Source: Companilactobacillus suantsaicola (GTDB lineage: Bacteria; Bacillota; Bacilli; Lactobacillales; Lactobacillaceae). Taken from it: DNA of 64,000 nt. The stretch lies in contig NZ_RKLY01000003.1 in NCBI RefSeq assembly GCF_004745525.1, positions 62,001 through 126,000 on the forward strand, in the 5' to 3' direction. Below the pieces are notes generated by a model, which saw only the letters and a program-made list of their open reading frames with translations, had not been told where the DNA came from and did not search any database. Position numbers and translations under genes: made by a program. This document shows positions 1 to 9,126 of this stretch, piece by piece. Each line of letters opens with the position of its first letter. Position 1 is the first letter of the stretch.

Positions 1-1787
1 ATGAGCAAGAGAATATACTTAAAAAAGTTCGATCCCTATCACGCAAAGACCGTAATAACATTTTGAAATGGCTCTTTAGTTTTGCATGGGAGTTCAAGAT
101 TCAATTTGCAATTGCAATTGGATTTGCCTTGGTTTTAAGTGTAATCAACATCTTTTTACCAAGAATGTTGCAATACTACATGGATAATTATTTGACCGAC
201 CAAAGTACTGGTTTGAAATTAATCGTTGGCTTTGCAATTTTGTATGCTTTTGGAACGATCATTCAGGCGATTGTTCAATTCGTGCAAAACTTCTTCTTTG
301 CGATGGGTGCTGAACGGACACTGGAAAGAATTAGAAGTAAATTATTTCACAAACTTCACACATTAGGCTTGAAGTATTTTGACGTCACGCCGGCTGGATC
401 AATCGTGTCAAGAGTTACTAATGATACCAAGACTTTGTACAATTTTTGGACGTTGTTCTTGATGATCATTGTGGCCTTTTTCTCGATGATCTCAGCGTTT
501 ATTGCTATGGCTTCGGTTCACATTTGGTTAGCCGTTGTAACAGCATTATTTGTCGTCTTATTGTATTTGGTAGTTTGGGTTTATCAACACATTAGTTCGA
601 AAATCTATCAACGTTTGCGTGAATACTTGAGTCAAATCAACACCAAATTGAATGAATCCTTAATGGGGATTAGTATTATTCAGCAGTTTGGTCAACAAGG
701 TAGAAAGACTTCAGAATTTGAAAACAAGAATAACGCGTACTATCAAATGCGTCGACAAATGATCAACGTCAATTCATTCTTGTTGAATCCGATGATCAAT
801 TTGATGTTTACCTTGGCTGAATTGATTGCGTTGTTAGGCTTTGGTTTACAAAGTATGAATACTTTTGTGGCTGCTGGTGTGATTTATGCGTTTATTTCTT
901 ACCAACAAAACTTCTTTAATCCACTGGGAAATGTCATGAATTACATGTCATTTTTCCAAGATGGTTTAGTTGCTGGTTACCGAATTATGCGCATGTTCAA
1001 TAATGAAACTTTGGCTCCAAAACAAAATGAGGATAGCACAGCTAAAATTACTGAAGGAAAAATTGAATTCCGTCACGTTACCTTTGGTTACAATCCCGAT
1101 GAACCAGTTTTGAAGGATATTTCCTTTGTCGTTGAACCTGGTGAAAACATCGCCTTTGTCGGTCACACGGGTAGTGGTAAGAGTTCAATTATCAACATCA
1201 TGTTGCGTTTTTACGAATTTGGTCAGGGGGAAATCTTGATTGATGACCATGATATTCGTGACTTTTCGACCCAAGAATTACGTCAAAAACTCGGATTGGT
1301 AATTCAAGAGCCATACTTATTCTATGGTGATATTGCCAAGAATATTCGAATGTTTGATGATTCAATTACCGATGAACAAGTTGAACAAGCGGGAAAATTT
1401 GTTGATGCCGATGAATTCATTCAGAAACTTCCCGCCAAATATCACTCTCCGGTAACGGAACGTGGTGGCAGTTTTTCAACTGGTCAACGTCAATTGATTT
1501 CTTTTGCCAGAACAATTGTTAGAAATCCGAAAGTCTTAATTTTGGATGAGGCAACTGCCAATATCGATCCGCAAACGGAACAAAGCATTACTAAAAGTTT
1601 GAAAAAAATGCGTGATGACCGAACAACAATTTCTATTGCGCATCGGCTTTCTACAGTTCAAGATGCTGATCAGATCTTAGTTTTAAGTGCTGGTCAAATT
1701 GTTGAACGAGGAACGCATGAAGAATTACTTGCTCTAGGTGGTAAGTATGCTGAATTGTATGCTTTACAATCAGTTGAAAATAATTAA
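1..1787 (+). CDS. Heterodimeric ABC exporter subunit (LmrD/YheH-like), 5' end outside window
   Basis: ABC exporter half: an N-terminal six-helix membrane domain followed by a nucleotide-binding domain. Walker A is GHTGSGKSS, the signature is the degenerate FSTGQRQ, and Walker B VLILDEATANID keeps the catalytic Glu. That mix (good Walker B, weak signature) is typical of the LmrD/YheH partner in heterodimeric multidrug or lipid exporters, so the other subunit should lie just left of the window. The frame is open from the first complete codon at position 3. A TTG at 63 could be read as a start, but it lies inside the coding stretch and has no Shine-Dalgarno site. The substrate cannot be read from sequence. 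Confidence 0.88.
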   Translation, partial: EQENILKKVRSLSRKDRNNILKWLFSFAWEFKIQFAIAIGFALVLSVINIFLPRMLQYYMDNYLTDQSTGLKLIVGFAILYAFGTIIQAIVQFVQNFFFAMGAERTLERIRSKLFHKLHTLGLKYFDVTPAGSIVSRVTNDTKTLYNFWTLFLMIIVAFFSMISAFIAMASVHIWLAVVTALFVVLLYLVVWVYQHISSKIYQRLREYLSQINTKLNESLMGISIIQQFGQQGRKTSEFENKNNAYYQMRRQMINVNSFLLNPMINLMFTLAELIALLGFGLQSMNTFVAAGVIYAFISYQQNFFNPLGNVMNYMSFFQDGLVAGYRIMRMFNNETLAPKQNEDSTAKITEGKIEFRHVTFGYNPDEPVLKDISFVVEPGENIAFVGHTGSGKSSIINIMLRFYEFGQGEILIDDHDIRDFSTQELRQKLGLVIQEPYLFYGDIAKNIRMFDDSITDEQVEQAGKFVDADEFIQKLPAKYHSPVTERGGSFSTGQRQLISFARTIVRNPKVLILDEATANIDPQTEQSITKSLKKMRDDRTTISIAHRLSTVQDADQILVLSAGQIVERGTHEELLALGGKYAELYALQSVENN

Positions 1788-1892
1788 CTATAACTTATAT
1801 GCATGAGAGGGTATTCAAAATAAGTATTTAACATATCAAGCAATTTAGTTAACAATAATATTTGTAAATAAAACAAAAAGGTTTGGTATTTA

Positions 1893-2732
1893 ATGAAAAA
1901 ACAAATAAATGAAGGATATTTTGATGGCGAACGCCCACTCTTTAAGGAACACGACGCTCAAATTTCCGATACAACTTTTGGTGAAGGAGAATCACCTTTA
2001 AAAGAAGCTCGTAATATTGATTTGAAAGATGTCGTTTTCAAATGGAAATATCCACTGTGGTATGCCAAGCACGTCGTAGTTGATAATACAATTTTTGAAA
2101 CGATGTCACGTTCTGGTATTTGGTATACCGAGGATATTGAAATCAACAATTCGGCTTTGCAGGCTCCTAAGTTGTTCCGCCGTGCTAGTGACATTACTTT
2201 GAATAATGTTCACTTTGCTGATGCAGAGGAAACAATGTGGACTTGTAAAAATATCAAAATGAACAACGTTCAAGTCAACGGAAATTATTTTGGTAAAGAT
2301 AGTGAAAACATTTATGCTGAGAACTTAAATGTTGTTGGGAACTATGTCTTCGACGGAGCTAAGAATATTGAAGTTCACAATTCTACTTTCGTCTCAAAAG
2401 ATGCCTTTTGGAATTGTGAGAATGTAACAATTTATGACTCAAAAATCAGTGGTGAATATCTAGCTTGGAATACCAAGAATTTAACTTTGGTTAACTGTAC
2501 GATTGAAAGTGACCAAGGACTTTGTTACTTAGATGGCTTGAAAATGATTAACTGTAAGCTCTTGAGAACTGATTTGGCCTTTGAATATTGTTCAAATATT
2601 GATGCCGAAATCACAACCAATGTCATGAGTATCAAGAATCCAATCAGCGGTTCAATCAAAGTTAAGTCTGTTGATAAGATTATCTTTGATGACCCAGAAA
2701 TTGATCAGAATAAAACTATTATTAGTTATTAG
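1893..2732 (+). CDS. DUF3737 family protein, predicted beta-helix
   Basis: 279-residue protein matching the DUF3737 family by its opening (GYFDGERPLF) and by repeated short strands with N, V and T at regular spacing (for example INNSAL, LNNVHF, MNNVQV, VHNSTF). This suggests a right-handed parallel beta-helix. There is no signal peptide, so it is probably cytoplasmic. The family is common in lactobacilli and its function is unknown. It is followed after 34 bp by the MalY-type aminotransferase, possibly in one transcript. The Shine-Dalgarno site is weak (AAAGG about 12 bases upstream). Confidence 0.8.
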   Translation: MKKQINEGYFDGERPLFKEHDAQISDTTFGEGESPLKEARNIDLKDVVFKWKYPLWYAKHVVVDNTIFETMSRSGIWYTEDIEINNSALQAPKLFRRASDITLNNVHFADAEETMWTCKNIKMNNVQVNGNYFGKDSENIYAENLNVVGNYVFDGAKNIEVHNSTFVSKDAFWNCENVTIYDSKISGEYLAWNTKNLTLVNCTIESDQGLCYLDGLKMINCKLLRTDLAFEYCSNIDAEITTNVMSIKNPISGSIKVKSVDKIIFDDPEIDQNKTIISY

Positions 2733-2766
2733 TGTGTCACAAAAAGTTTAATGGAGGAAAATAATA

Positions 2767-3936
2767 ATGAAGTATGATTTTGAAACTCTGAACAAATCAC
2801 GTGCGGGAAATTCAGCCAAGTGGGATGTTGGTCCAAATGAATTACCAATGACGATTGCTGATATGGATTTCAAGACCGCTCCAGAGATTATTTCAGCACT
2901 CCAAAAAAAAATCGATATGGGTCTTTTCGGTTATGAAGAAATTCCTGACGACTATAAAGAAGCAGTCGCCAGTTGGTATGAGCGTGAACACCACGTTCGC
3001 CCCCAAACGGATTGGATGATTTTTGCCACCGGGGTAGTGCCTTCAATTTCTTCGGCCGTTCGTCGCTTAACTTCTTTAGGTGACAATGTTTTAGTGCAAG
3101 CCCCAGTTTACAACATCTTTTACAACTCAATCGTCAATTCTGGTCGTCACGTCGTTTCGAATGATTTAGTATACGACCAAACTGACCGCACTTATTCAAT
3201 CGATTTCACTGATCTGGAAAAGAAATTGAGTGATCCATTGACGAATATGATGATCTTGTGCAATCCTCACAATCCTGTCGGCAAAATTTGGACGGTTCAA
3301 GAACTGACCAAAATTGCCCAATTGTGTTTACAATATGACGTTAAGTTGTTTAGTGATGAGATTCATGGTGATATTACTTTCAACGAAGCAGGTTATAACC
3401 CAATTTTTGGCTTACCAAAAGAGTTATTGAAAAATGTCGTAGTTGCGGTATCACCAAGTAAAACTTTCAACGTGGCCGCTTTGCATGCTTCAACAGTGAT
3501 TGTCCCCGATGAAAATTTACGTGGACAAGTCAGCCGTGGTCTCAATAGTGAAGAACTAGCGGAACCAAATATAGTAGCAATCCCAGGAACAATTGCCGCT
3601 TACACACAAGGTAGCTCCTGGTTAAAAGCTTTAAAAGAAAAGCTATTAGCCAATAGAAAATTAGTTTTAGATTACTTGGCTACTAATGTGCCAGAATTCA
3701 AGTGGGTCAAAGGCGAAGCCACCTATCTATTGTGGTTTGACGTATCAGAATTAACCGAAAATGTAACAGAATTAACCAACTTCATTCGAAAAGATACCGG
3801 CTTGATCTTAACTCCCGGCAGTGTCTATCGTGGTGACGGCTATCACTTTGTTAGAATGAACATTGCAAGCCCAACAGAAATGATTCAAGATGGCTTGAGT
3901 CGTTTGCAAAAGGGTGTAAGTGATTATAAGAAATAG
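2767..3936 (+). CDS. MalY/PatB-type PLP-dependent C-S beta-lyase
   Basis: 389-residue fold-type I aminotransferase. The opening (ADMDFKTAPEI) and the motif VSPSKTFNVAAL with the PLP lysine are characteristic of the MalY/PatB group, which cleaves cystathionine and other cysteine S-conjugates to thiols, ammonia and pyruvate. CNPHNPVGKIW and the SDEIHGDI block (cofactor Asp) are present, and length is normal for the family. The ATG follows a clear GGAGG site. Preference for cystathionine versus other beta-lyase substrates cannot be decided from sequence. Confidence 0.87.
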   Translation: MKYDFETLNKSRAGNSAKWDVGPNELPMTIADMDFKTAPEIISALQKKIDMGLFGYEEIPDDYKEAVASWYEREHHVRPQTDWMIFATGVVPSISSAVRRLTSLGDNVLVQAPVYNIFYNSIVNSGRHVVSNDLVYDQTDRTYSIDFTDLEKKLSDPLTNMMILCNPHNPVGKIWTVQELTKIAQLCLQYDVKLFSDEIHGDITFNEAGYNPIFGLPKELLKNVVVAVSPSKTFNVAALHASTVIVPDENLRGQVSRGLNSEELAEPNIVAIPGTIAAYTQGSSWLKALKEKLLANRKLVLDYLATNVPEFKWVKGEATYLLWFDVSELTENVTELTNFIRKDTGLILTPGSVYRGDGYHFVRMNIASPTEMIQDGLSRLQKGVSDYKK

Positions 3937-3967
3937 TGATGGTTCTTTTGTTTGAGTGGTGGTTAGA

Positions 3968-4129
3968 TGCCGTCTTCCGCAACAACTCTGGGAAACGCTG
4001 GAACGCGGTGGGCAGACTTGGAGCCAATTCCAAAACCGGGAATTGTCTTCAAGCTCCACCTTTGACTAGGCGCTAAAGCGCCAAGACAAATATCGCAGCT
4101 GAATTTCCCCGAGCTGTTACTCCAGACTA
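3968..4129 (-). repeat. R element copy 1 (minus orientation), with extension to 4258
   Basis: Read on the minus strand it starts TAGTCTGGAG and ends GCGGAAGACGGCA, the invariant ends of the R family. An outer stem near AACAGCTCGGGG pairs with the 3' arm. Inside are a hairpin with apex GGCGCTTTAGCGCC and a second hairpin CAATTCC/GGAATTG. Beyond the TAGTCTGG end, about 4171-4258 is colinear and clearly similar to the same position beside copy 4 (17037-17125), so the repeated unit here is about 290 bp. It lies between convergent genes and next to a terminator. Confidence 0.9.
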
Positions 4130-4261
4130 GATTTCAGTTATTTGCAGTTATTTCTGTAAATTTTGAGTGGGATATAAGTTCTATTCAAATTTAGATAAAA
4201 CTGATTTATGGTCTGGATACGTTATGATGTTTCACTGTTTTAATTAATTTAAACTGATATT

Positions 4262-4325
4262 AAAAAAGAGAATCTTACTCGAACAACAGGAATTTGCTGT
4301 ATTTGATAAGATTCTCTTTTTTTGA
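4262..4325. terminator. Strong hairpin terminator shared by R copies 1 and 2
   Basis: AAAAAAGAGAATCTTA pairs with TAAGATTCTCTTTTTTT around a loop of about 28 bases, with A-runs and T-runs on the two sides, so it can stop transcription from either strand. R copy 1 and R copy 2 point away from it in opposite directions. Confidence 0.75.
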
Positions 4326-4454
4326 TTTTTTAATTATTACTTCTATTTAAAAAAGGAGGTAACACAATAACGAATTAAAATATTTAACTCCATTTTTGAA
4401 TAGAATTGGTATTCCTGAATGAATGGAAAGCAAATATAAAATAGATCCGTTATT

Positions 4455-4614
4455 CAGTCCGGAATAGCAAAGAAAATTGGCTCAGATGTGAAATTTTTGT
4501 TAATGCTTTAGCATTTACAAAAAGGCCAATCTTGGAAATGCCGCGCACTTTGCGGTAGTTTCAAGTTGTGCCCACATCGTTCCAGCCAAATTTTCTTTGC
4601 TATGGAGGACGGAA
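4455..4614 (+). repeat. R element copy 2
   Basis: Most divergent R copy. The ends are CAGTCCGGAATAGC and GCTATGGAGGACGGAA; the GTCC/GGAC closing pairs replace the GTCT/AGAC of other copies, a compensatory change. The outer stem GCAAAGAAAATTGGC pairs with GCCAAATTTTCTTTGC. The inner hairpins TTTTTGTTAATGC/GCATTTACAAAAA and GAAATGCCGC/GCGGTAGTTTC are both intact. Between 4326 and 4454 I see only AT-rich sequence and a Shine-Dalgarno-like AAGGAGGT near 4354 with no start codon in reach. Confidence 0.87.
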
Positions 4615-4628
4615 TATTACACCAACAA

Positions 4629-4664
4629 TAAAAAAAGAAGCATGCCATTTCTGACATGCAACCT
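4629..4664 (-). terminator. Terminator of the minus-strand membrane protein gene
   Basis: On the minus strand GCATG pairs with CATGC around a ten-base loop, followed by TTCTTTTTTT. It lies 20 bp past the stop codon of the gene at 4684-5361. Confidence 0.65.
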
Positions 4665-4683
4665 CTAATTCCCAATTTTAAAA

Positions 4684-5361
4684 CTATTCAATTCGTTTAG
4701 GCTTGTAGTTTTCCGACAAAATCAAAGTGTAAGAGTTAACCCCGAAGAAAGCGACAATTACCATTAAACCAGTCATAAAGAAACCTAAAAACATAAACCC
4801 TAATCCAAGTGCCAAACCAAAAATAGCAAAACAGCACATTAAGATTTTTGAAACACTAACCAAACTATACTCAGATTTGAAAACATAGTGATAGAGTGTA
4901 TCGATTTTTCTAATCTTTTCATTAGCCACTTCAGGTTGGTGCAATTCCAAAATGATACCGTAAGGTTCAACACCATCGACAATGATATCCTTGTCAAAGT
5001 CAGTTGGCACTACTTTTTTGAATCTACCACCCATAATGCGTACAGTAGGATAGGCACCTTGAGCAATGATTCGTTTCAAGTAACGGTTGATTGGATAAGT
5101 GCCAATTTTAACTGCGGACTGTCTGGGAAAGTCGGCATAGATTTCCAAATTTTTATTGGTTGTCTTGATGCTGAGATTAGCTGAATCTAAGTTAGCCAAT
5201 TGGTGAATTTTAAAAATGAATTTATTTTTTAGAATTTGTTTATTTTTTTTACCCTCAAATAAATCTTGTGGGTTGATTGTATGAATGTAGTGGATATACT
5301 TTTCAAAAAATGCTGGAGCATCCTCACTCAGCATAATTTTTTTATCGAATAATATAGTCAT
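4684..5361 (-). CDS. Hypothetical membrane-anchored protein, 225 aa
   Basis: I do not recognise this family. The first 165 residues are soluble, mixed alpha/beta in character, with several basic patches. Residues about 172-215 form two closely spaced hydrophobic helices, and the tail is basic (NYKPKRIE). There is no signal peptide, so the soluble part probably stays in the cytoplasm. The ATG is preceded by GGGGGA at good spacing. A TGGTATACT extended -10 and a near-consensus cre site lie upstream, suggesting its own promoter and possibly carbon control. Confidence 0.6.
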   Translation of the reverse strand: MTILFDKKIMLSEDAPAFFEKYIHYIHTINPQDLFEGKKNKQILKNKFIFKIHQLANLDSANLSIKTTNKNLEIYADFPRQSAVKIGTYPINRYLKRIIAQGAYPTVRIMGGRFKKVVPTDFDKDIIVDGVEPYGIILELHQPEVANEKIRKIDTLYHYVFKSEYSLVSVSKILMCCFAIFGLALGLGFMFLGFFMTGLMVIVAFFGVNSYTLILSENYKPKRIE

Positions 5362-5427
5362 GATTCCCCCAAAAATGTAACGACTAACGACAGTATACCA
5401 AAAATGTATGCGCTTTTGTGGAAATTA

Positions 5428-5442
5428 TTGAAAACGCTTTAA
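5428..5442. promoter_or_regulatory. Candidate CcpA cre site
   Basis: TTGAAAACGCTTTAA fits the cre consensus WTGNAARCGYWWNCW at all but the penultimate base. It lies 67 bp upstream of the start at 5361 and upstream of an extended -10 (TGGTATACT on the minus strand), between two minus-strand genes. It could equally be chance in AT-rich DNA. Confidence 0.35.
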
Positions 5443-5443
5443 A

Positions 5444-6160
5444 TTATTTTTTAATTTCACGATTTAACCAATTTATTAAAAGTCTACTTACAATATTTTG
5501 CTGTTGACGATTGCTGATGGTTGCAGAATTGTCACCCTTTTGCTTACCGTAGCTTCCAAAGCCAGCGTGATTACCACCGGAGATCTGTTCATAAACTGTA
5601 TTACTTGGCAGTAGTTTTTTGGCATTTTTGTAGTTTTTCCACTTCAAAACTCCATCTTTTGAAGCAGTAATTGATAAAACGGGGACGTTTGTTTTCCGTA
5701 AATCACCCTTAGTTTCTGGATAACTTGCTAAGAAAAAGACACCCTTTAAATTTTTTTGGTGGTTGTGCGCATAACGGCTGGCCATGGTTCCACCGAGGGA
5801 GTGACCACCAATTACATAACCGGGAGTTTTATCTACTTTGTCCGCGATGTTTGTTTTCAATACAGCCAGATCAAGTGGAAATCTGACGATGTAGACGTTG
5901 AAACCTGCTTGGGCAACTTTTTTGGCCCAGATGCTGTAACTCTTTGGTTCAACGAGTGCTCCGGGATAAAAAATTACATTTGGATTAGCATTATTTCCAG
6001 AAAATTTCGTAATGTTGTTAGTAGTAGTTGAGACTTTGCTTGCGGTCATCGCACTAGTACTTGGTTGATATTCTTTACCTTTGATCACAAAAAATGAGCC
6101 AGCGCAGATTACTAGTAGCGTGATCAGGATTGCGATTAACCATTTATATATTTTTTTCAT
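5444..6160 (-). CDS. Membrane-anchored alpha/beta hydrolase
   Basis: 238 residues. Positions 7-27 are a hydrophobic signal/anchor helix without a lipobox Cys, so the enzyme probably faces outside as an anchored or secreted protein. The alpha/beta hydrolase triad is visible: nucleophile Ser in GGHSLGGTM, Asp in TASKDGVLKW, His in GGNHAGFG. FYPGALVEPKSY supplies the oxyanion-side strand. This layout fits the small serine hydrolases of the DUF-like alpha/beta hydrolase group common in lactobacilli; the substrate is unknown. The Shine-Dalgarno site AGGAGG is six bases from the ATG. The downstream hypothetical gene (start 5361) has its own promoter-like sequence. Confidence 0.82.
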   Translation of the reverse strand: MKKIYKWLIAILITLLVICAGSFFVIKGKEYQPSTSAMTASKVSTTTNNITKFSGNNANPNVIFYPGALVEPKSYSIWAKKVAQAGFNVYIVRFPLDLAVLKTNIADKVDKTPGYVIGGHSLGGTMASRYAHNHQKNLKGVFFLASYPETKGDLRKTNVPVLSITASKDGVLKWKNYKNAKKLLPSNTVYEQISGGNHAGFGSYGKQKGDNSATISNRQQQNIVSRLLINWLNREIKK

Positions 6161-6249
6161 ACGTTTCCTCCTAAGTCTACCTATATTTTACTTTACAAAA
6201 TGGCTAATTCTATGCTACATTTAAGAAAATTAAAATATCTAAAGATATT

Positions 6250-6500
6250 AAAAAGAAGGAGTACTGGATACTTTATCCACAGGGAGTTAAGGTGAGTGAA
6301 AACTTAACGTGTCGGTATGCAGGAAAAACATCTTTGTTTCTCTAGCTGAAATTTTTAAGAGTAGGACTAGACGTGACCAATACGTTACCATTGGAGAGTA
6401 TATTTAATGTACTTTTGAGGTGTTTTTTAACAAAAAAACTTGGGTGGTACCGCGGAAAGATCTTTCGTCCCTTTTATTAGGGATGGAGGATCTTTTTTTG
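6250..6500 (+). promoter_or_regulatory. T-box leader, asparagine specifier
   Basis: Transcribed leader of asnS. Stem I begins with the AGTACT element near 6260. The specifier position reads AAC at 6327-6329 followed by A, in a context (GGAAAAACATC) that matches the layout of known T-boxes, so it should sense uncharged tRNA-Asn. The T-box sequence TGGGTGGTACCGCG is at 6441-6454. It is followed by the terminator AGATCTTTCGTCCC/GGGATGGAGGATCT plus T-run. Low asparaginyl-tRNA is expected to favour the antiterminator and turn on asnS. Confidence 0.93.
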
Positions 6501-6529
6501 TTTACAGTATTCCGGAAGAGGAGAAAGTT

Positions 6530-7918
6530 ATGCAAGAAGTTTTAGTTAAAGATTTATACAAAAAAGAATTTGCTGACGGTGACAAAATCACTGTTTCTGG
6601 CTGGATTCGTACTATTAGAGGTTCAAAACGAGTAGGTTTTATCGAATTAAATGACGGTTCATTTTTCAAGAACGTACAAGTAGTTATCACAAGCGACATG
6701 GAAAACTATGCCGAAGTAGTTAAGTACCCAATCAGTACAACAATCAAAGTTGTCGGTGAGTTGGCACTTACTCCTAAAGCTCAACAACCATTTGAAATCC
6801 ATGCAACTGAAATTGTCGAAGAAGGTTCATCAGACGCCGATTATCCATTGCAAAAGAAAGCTCACTCATATGAATTTATGAGAACAGTAGCTCACTTGCG
6901 TCCAAGAACTAACACATTTTATTCAGTTTTCAGAATTCGTTCACTAGCAGCTTTTGCTATTCATGAATATCTCCAACACAACGACTTTGTTTACGTTCAC
7001 ACACCAATCATCACTAGCTCAGATGCCGAAGGTGCCGGTGAAATGTTTGAAGTTACTACTTTAGACATGAACAACGTACCAAAGACAGACGATGGCAAAG
7101 TTGATTACAGTCAAGACTTCTTCAAGAAAGAAACTAACCTAACAGTTTCTGGACAACTAGAAGTTGAACCATTCGCCTTAGCCTTTAGAAATGTTTATAC
7201 TTTTGGACCAACTTTTAGAGCTGAAAACTCTCATACTGGACGTCACGCTTCCGAATTCTGGATGATTGAACCAGAACTTGCATTCGCTGACTTAAAGGAT
7301 GAAATGGACTGTTCTGAAGAATTATTGAAATACGTTATTAACTACGTGATGGATCACGCCAAAGAAGAATTAGATTTCTTGAACGAAAACGTTGATAATA
7401 CTCTGATCGACCGCCTGAAAGCAACTGCTGGTGAAGAATTTGCCCATGTTACTTACACAGAAGCAATCGATATTCTTGAAAAAGCTGACGTTGATTTTGA
7501 GGTTAAGCCTTATTGGGGATTAGATCTTGAATCAGAACATGAACGTTATCTATCAGAAAAAATTTATAAGAAGCCAGTCTTTATCACAGATTACCCTAAG
7601 GAATTCAAGGCTTTCTATATGCGTGCTAATGACGACGGCAAGACCGTTGCAGCAGCTGACTTGTTAGTTCCCGAAATTGGTGAATTGATTGGTGGTTCAC
7701 AACGTGAGGAACGTTTGGACAAACTAGAAGCTAGAATGGCTGAACTTGATATGAACGAAGACGACTACAAATGGTACTTAGAATTGCGTAAGTACGGTGG
7801 TACAGTTCACTCAGGCTTCGGTATTGGTTTTGAAAGACTGGTAATGTATATCACAGGTATGGAAAATATCAGAGATGTCATCGCTTATCCAAGAACACCA
7901 GGAAACGCTGAATTTTAA
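6530..7918 (+). CDS. asnS: Asparaginyl-tRNA synthetase
   Basis: Class II synthetase charging tRNA-Asn, 462 residues from the ATG at 6530 (GAGGAGA seven bases upstream). An in-frame ATG at 6440 lies inside the T-box and is not the start. It has an N-terminal OB-fold anticodon-binding domain (about 15-105) and a catalytic core with motif 2 around [11 protein letters not shown] and motif 3 [15 protein letters not shown]. The C-terminus [15 protein letters not shown] resembles the longer E. coli-type AsnRS rather than the roughly 430-residue form. The Asn specifier in the leader agrees with this call over AspRS. Confidence 0.93.
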   Translation: MQEVLVKDLYKKEFADGDKITVSGWIRTIRGSKRVGFIELNDGSFFKNVQVVITSDMENYAEVVKYPISTTIKVVGELALTPKAQQPFEIHATEIVEEGSSDADYPLQKKAHSYEFMRTVAHLRPRTNTFYSVFRIRSLAAFAIHEYLQHNDFVYVHTPIITSSDAEGAGEMFEVTTLDMNNVPKTDDGKVDYSQDFFKKETNLTVSGQLEVEPFALAFRNVYTFGPTFRAENSHTGRHASEFWMIEPELAFADLKDEMDCSEELLKYVINYVMDHAKEELDFLNENVDNTLIDRLKATAGEEFAHVTYTEAIDILEKADVDFEVKPYWGLDLESEHERYLSEKIYKKPVFITDYPKEFKAFYMRANDDGKTVAAADLLVPEIGELIGGSQREERLDKLEARMAELDMNEDDYKWYLELRKYGGTVHSGFGIGFERLVMYITGMENIRDVIAYPRTPGNAEF

Positions 7919-7921
7919 TAC

Positions 7922-8067
7922 AGAGAGTGAAACAAGAGCGGTCAGCTCCCGGAGGATAACGTAATTTCAGGAATTGCTCGTCGCACTTTGCGAGTGATTC
8001 CTGAAATTTTGTTATCTCGGAGGGAGTTGCTCTTGTGTAGCTCGTTTCAATAAGAGAGTGAAACAAG
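7922..8067 (+). repeat. S element copy 1: long palindromic repeat
   Basis: A 120-base imperfect palindrome. TGAAACAAGAGC pairs with GCTCTTG...GTTTCA, then GGAGGATAACGTAATTTCAGGAAT pairs with ATTCCTGAAATTTTGTTATCTC-GGAGG side, closing on the apex CGCACTTTGCG. It is bracketed by 15-bp direct repeats AGAGAGTGAAACAAG at 7922-7936 and 8053-8067. Copy 2 is at 30394-30521 in the other orientation and is nearly identical. Confidence 0.88.
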
Positions 8068-8118
8068 CCTCTTTGTTCAAATTTATGATTAATCAAAATA
8101 AACGATAATCATCGTTAA

Positions 8119-8172
8119 ACTAAAAAGAAGCTGAACTAATGCTATATGCATTAATTCAGCTTCTTTATTTGC
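8119..8172 (+). terminator. Terminator of the type found beside R elements, but without R
   Basis: AAAAAGAAGCTGAACTAATG pairs with CATTAATTCAGCTTCTTT. The same hairpin sequence, followed by the same AT-rich stretch (TTAGAATTAAAT...), precedes R copies 3 and 6. Here the R core is absent, so this may be a solo or decayed unit. From 7919 to 8252 there is otherwise only S element copy 1 and the promoter region of the next gene. Confidence 0.7.
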
Positions 8173-8252
8173 TTTTAGAATTAAATAGAATTTATTATTT
8201 GTATACTTGTTAATTATATAGTAACATGTACTTGAAAGTTGAGGTAATTAAG

Positions 8253-9113
8253 ATGAAATATATTATTACTGGAGCAACTGGTCACTTGGGTGGTCATATT
8301 TTTCAAGAGTTAGATAAACTAGTTCCTAGCAGCGACATAACGGCTGCCGTTCATACAGTATCAAAGGCAAAACACCTTGAGGAAACTGGAGCCAAAGTTG
8401 TTGGCATCGATTTTTTTAGTGAAGATTCATTAGTTTCTGCTTTTAGAGATCAGGATGTTTTAATCTATGTACCTAGTAAGAGTCACGATAGTTTTAGCCG
8501 GGTCAGCGAGTTGGAAAACGTCATTAACGCCGCTCAAAAGGCTCAAGTGGGGCATATTTTGGCGATGGGCTTTATCGCAGATCAAGTTAACAATCCTTTT
8601 GCTTTATCGGCCTTTTACGGATATTTGCCACGTCGTTTGGCAGAGTCGAATCTTTCCTATACCATCGTTCGTAACGCTTTATACGCCGATCCCTTGATTC
8701 CATATTTGCCCGAATTGGTCGAACGAAAAAATGTCATTTATCCAATGAAAGATCAAGCTTTGAGTTTCATCAGTTTGGCGGATAGTTCTAAAGCTTTTGC
8801 CAAAGTTGCCTCAAGTAAGGACTTACTCACAAACGGTCGAATTTATACGTTAACCCAAGACCGCAATTACACGATGCCACAACTAGCCGAAGTTTTGTCC
8901 AAAGTAGCAAACGCACCAATTGGTTATCAACCAGTCACGCTTGAAGAATTTGCCCAGATTTACAATGAGGGAAATGAAGGACATATGTTGGCTTCCATGT
9001 ACGATGCCGGCGGTCGCGGATTATTGAATGAAGTCAGTGATGATTATCAAAAAATTATGGGACATCCAGCTACTGATCTATTTGACTTTTTAGAAAGTCA
9101 AAGGGATGAGTAA
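8253..9113 (+). CDS. NmrA-like NAD(P)-binding protein, quinone reductase 2 type
   Basis: 286 residues from the ATG at 8253, which has GAGGT eight bases upstream; an upstream ATG at 8226 lacks a Shine-Dalgarno site. The N-terminus KYIITGATGHLGGH is the Gly-rich NAD(P) loop of an atypical short-chain dehydrogenase. Length and layout match the YtfG/QOR2 group of NAD(P)H:quinone oxidoreductases in the NmrA-like family. The classic SDR Tyr-x3-Lys is not obvious, in line with that family. It starts a run of redox or detoxification genes (VOC protein, MDR dehydrogenase). Confidence 0.78.
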   Translation: MKYIITGATGHLGGHIFQELDKLVPSSDITAAVHTVSKAKHLEETGAKVVGIDFFSEDSLVSAFRDQDVLIYVPSKSHDSFSRVSELENVINAAQKAQVGHILAMGFIADQVNNPFALSAFYGYLPRRLAESNLSYTIVRNALYADPLIPYLPELVERKNVIYPMKDQALSFISLADSSKAFAKVASSKDLLTNGRIYTLTQDRNYTMPQLAEVLSKVANAPIGYQPVTLEEFAQIYNEGNEGHMLASMYDAGGRGLLNEVSDDYQKIMGHPATDLFDFLESQRDE

Positions 9114-9126
9114 ATCGAACTTTATT

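Noticed and set aside
63-65. TTG at 63 as the start of the first ABC gene
   Set aside because: The frame is open to the window edge with coding-like residues before it, and there is no ribosome binding site; the gene is simply cut.
6440-6529. Upstream in-frame ATG extending asnS by 30 codons
   Set aside because: It lies in the T-box/antiterminator sequence (GGTGGTACCGCGG); the ATG at 6530 has a proper ribosome binding site.
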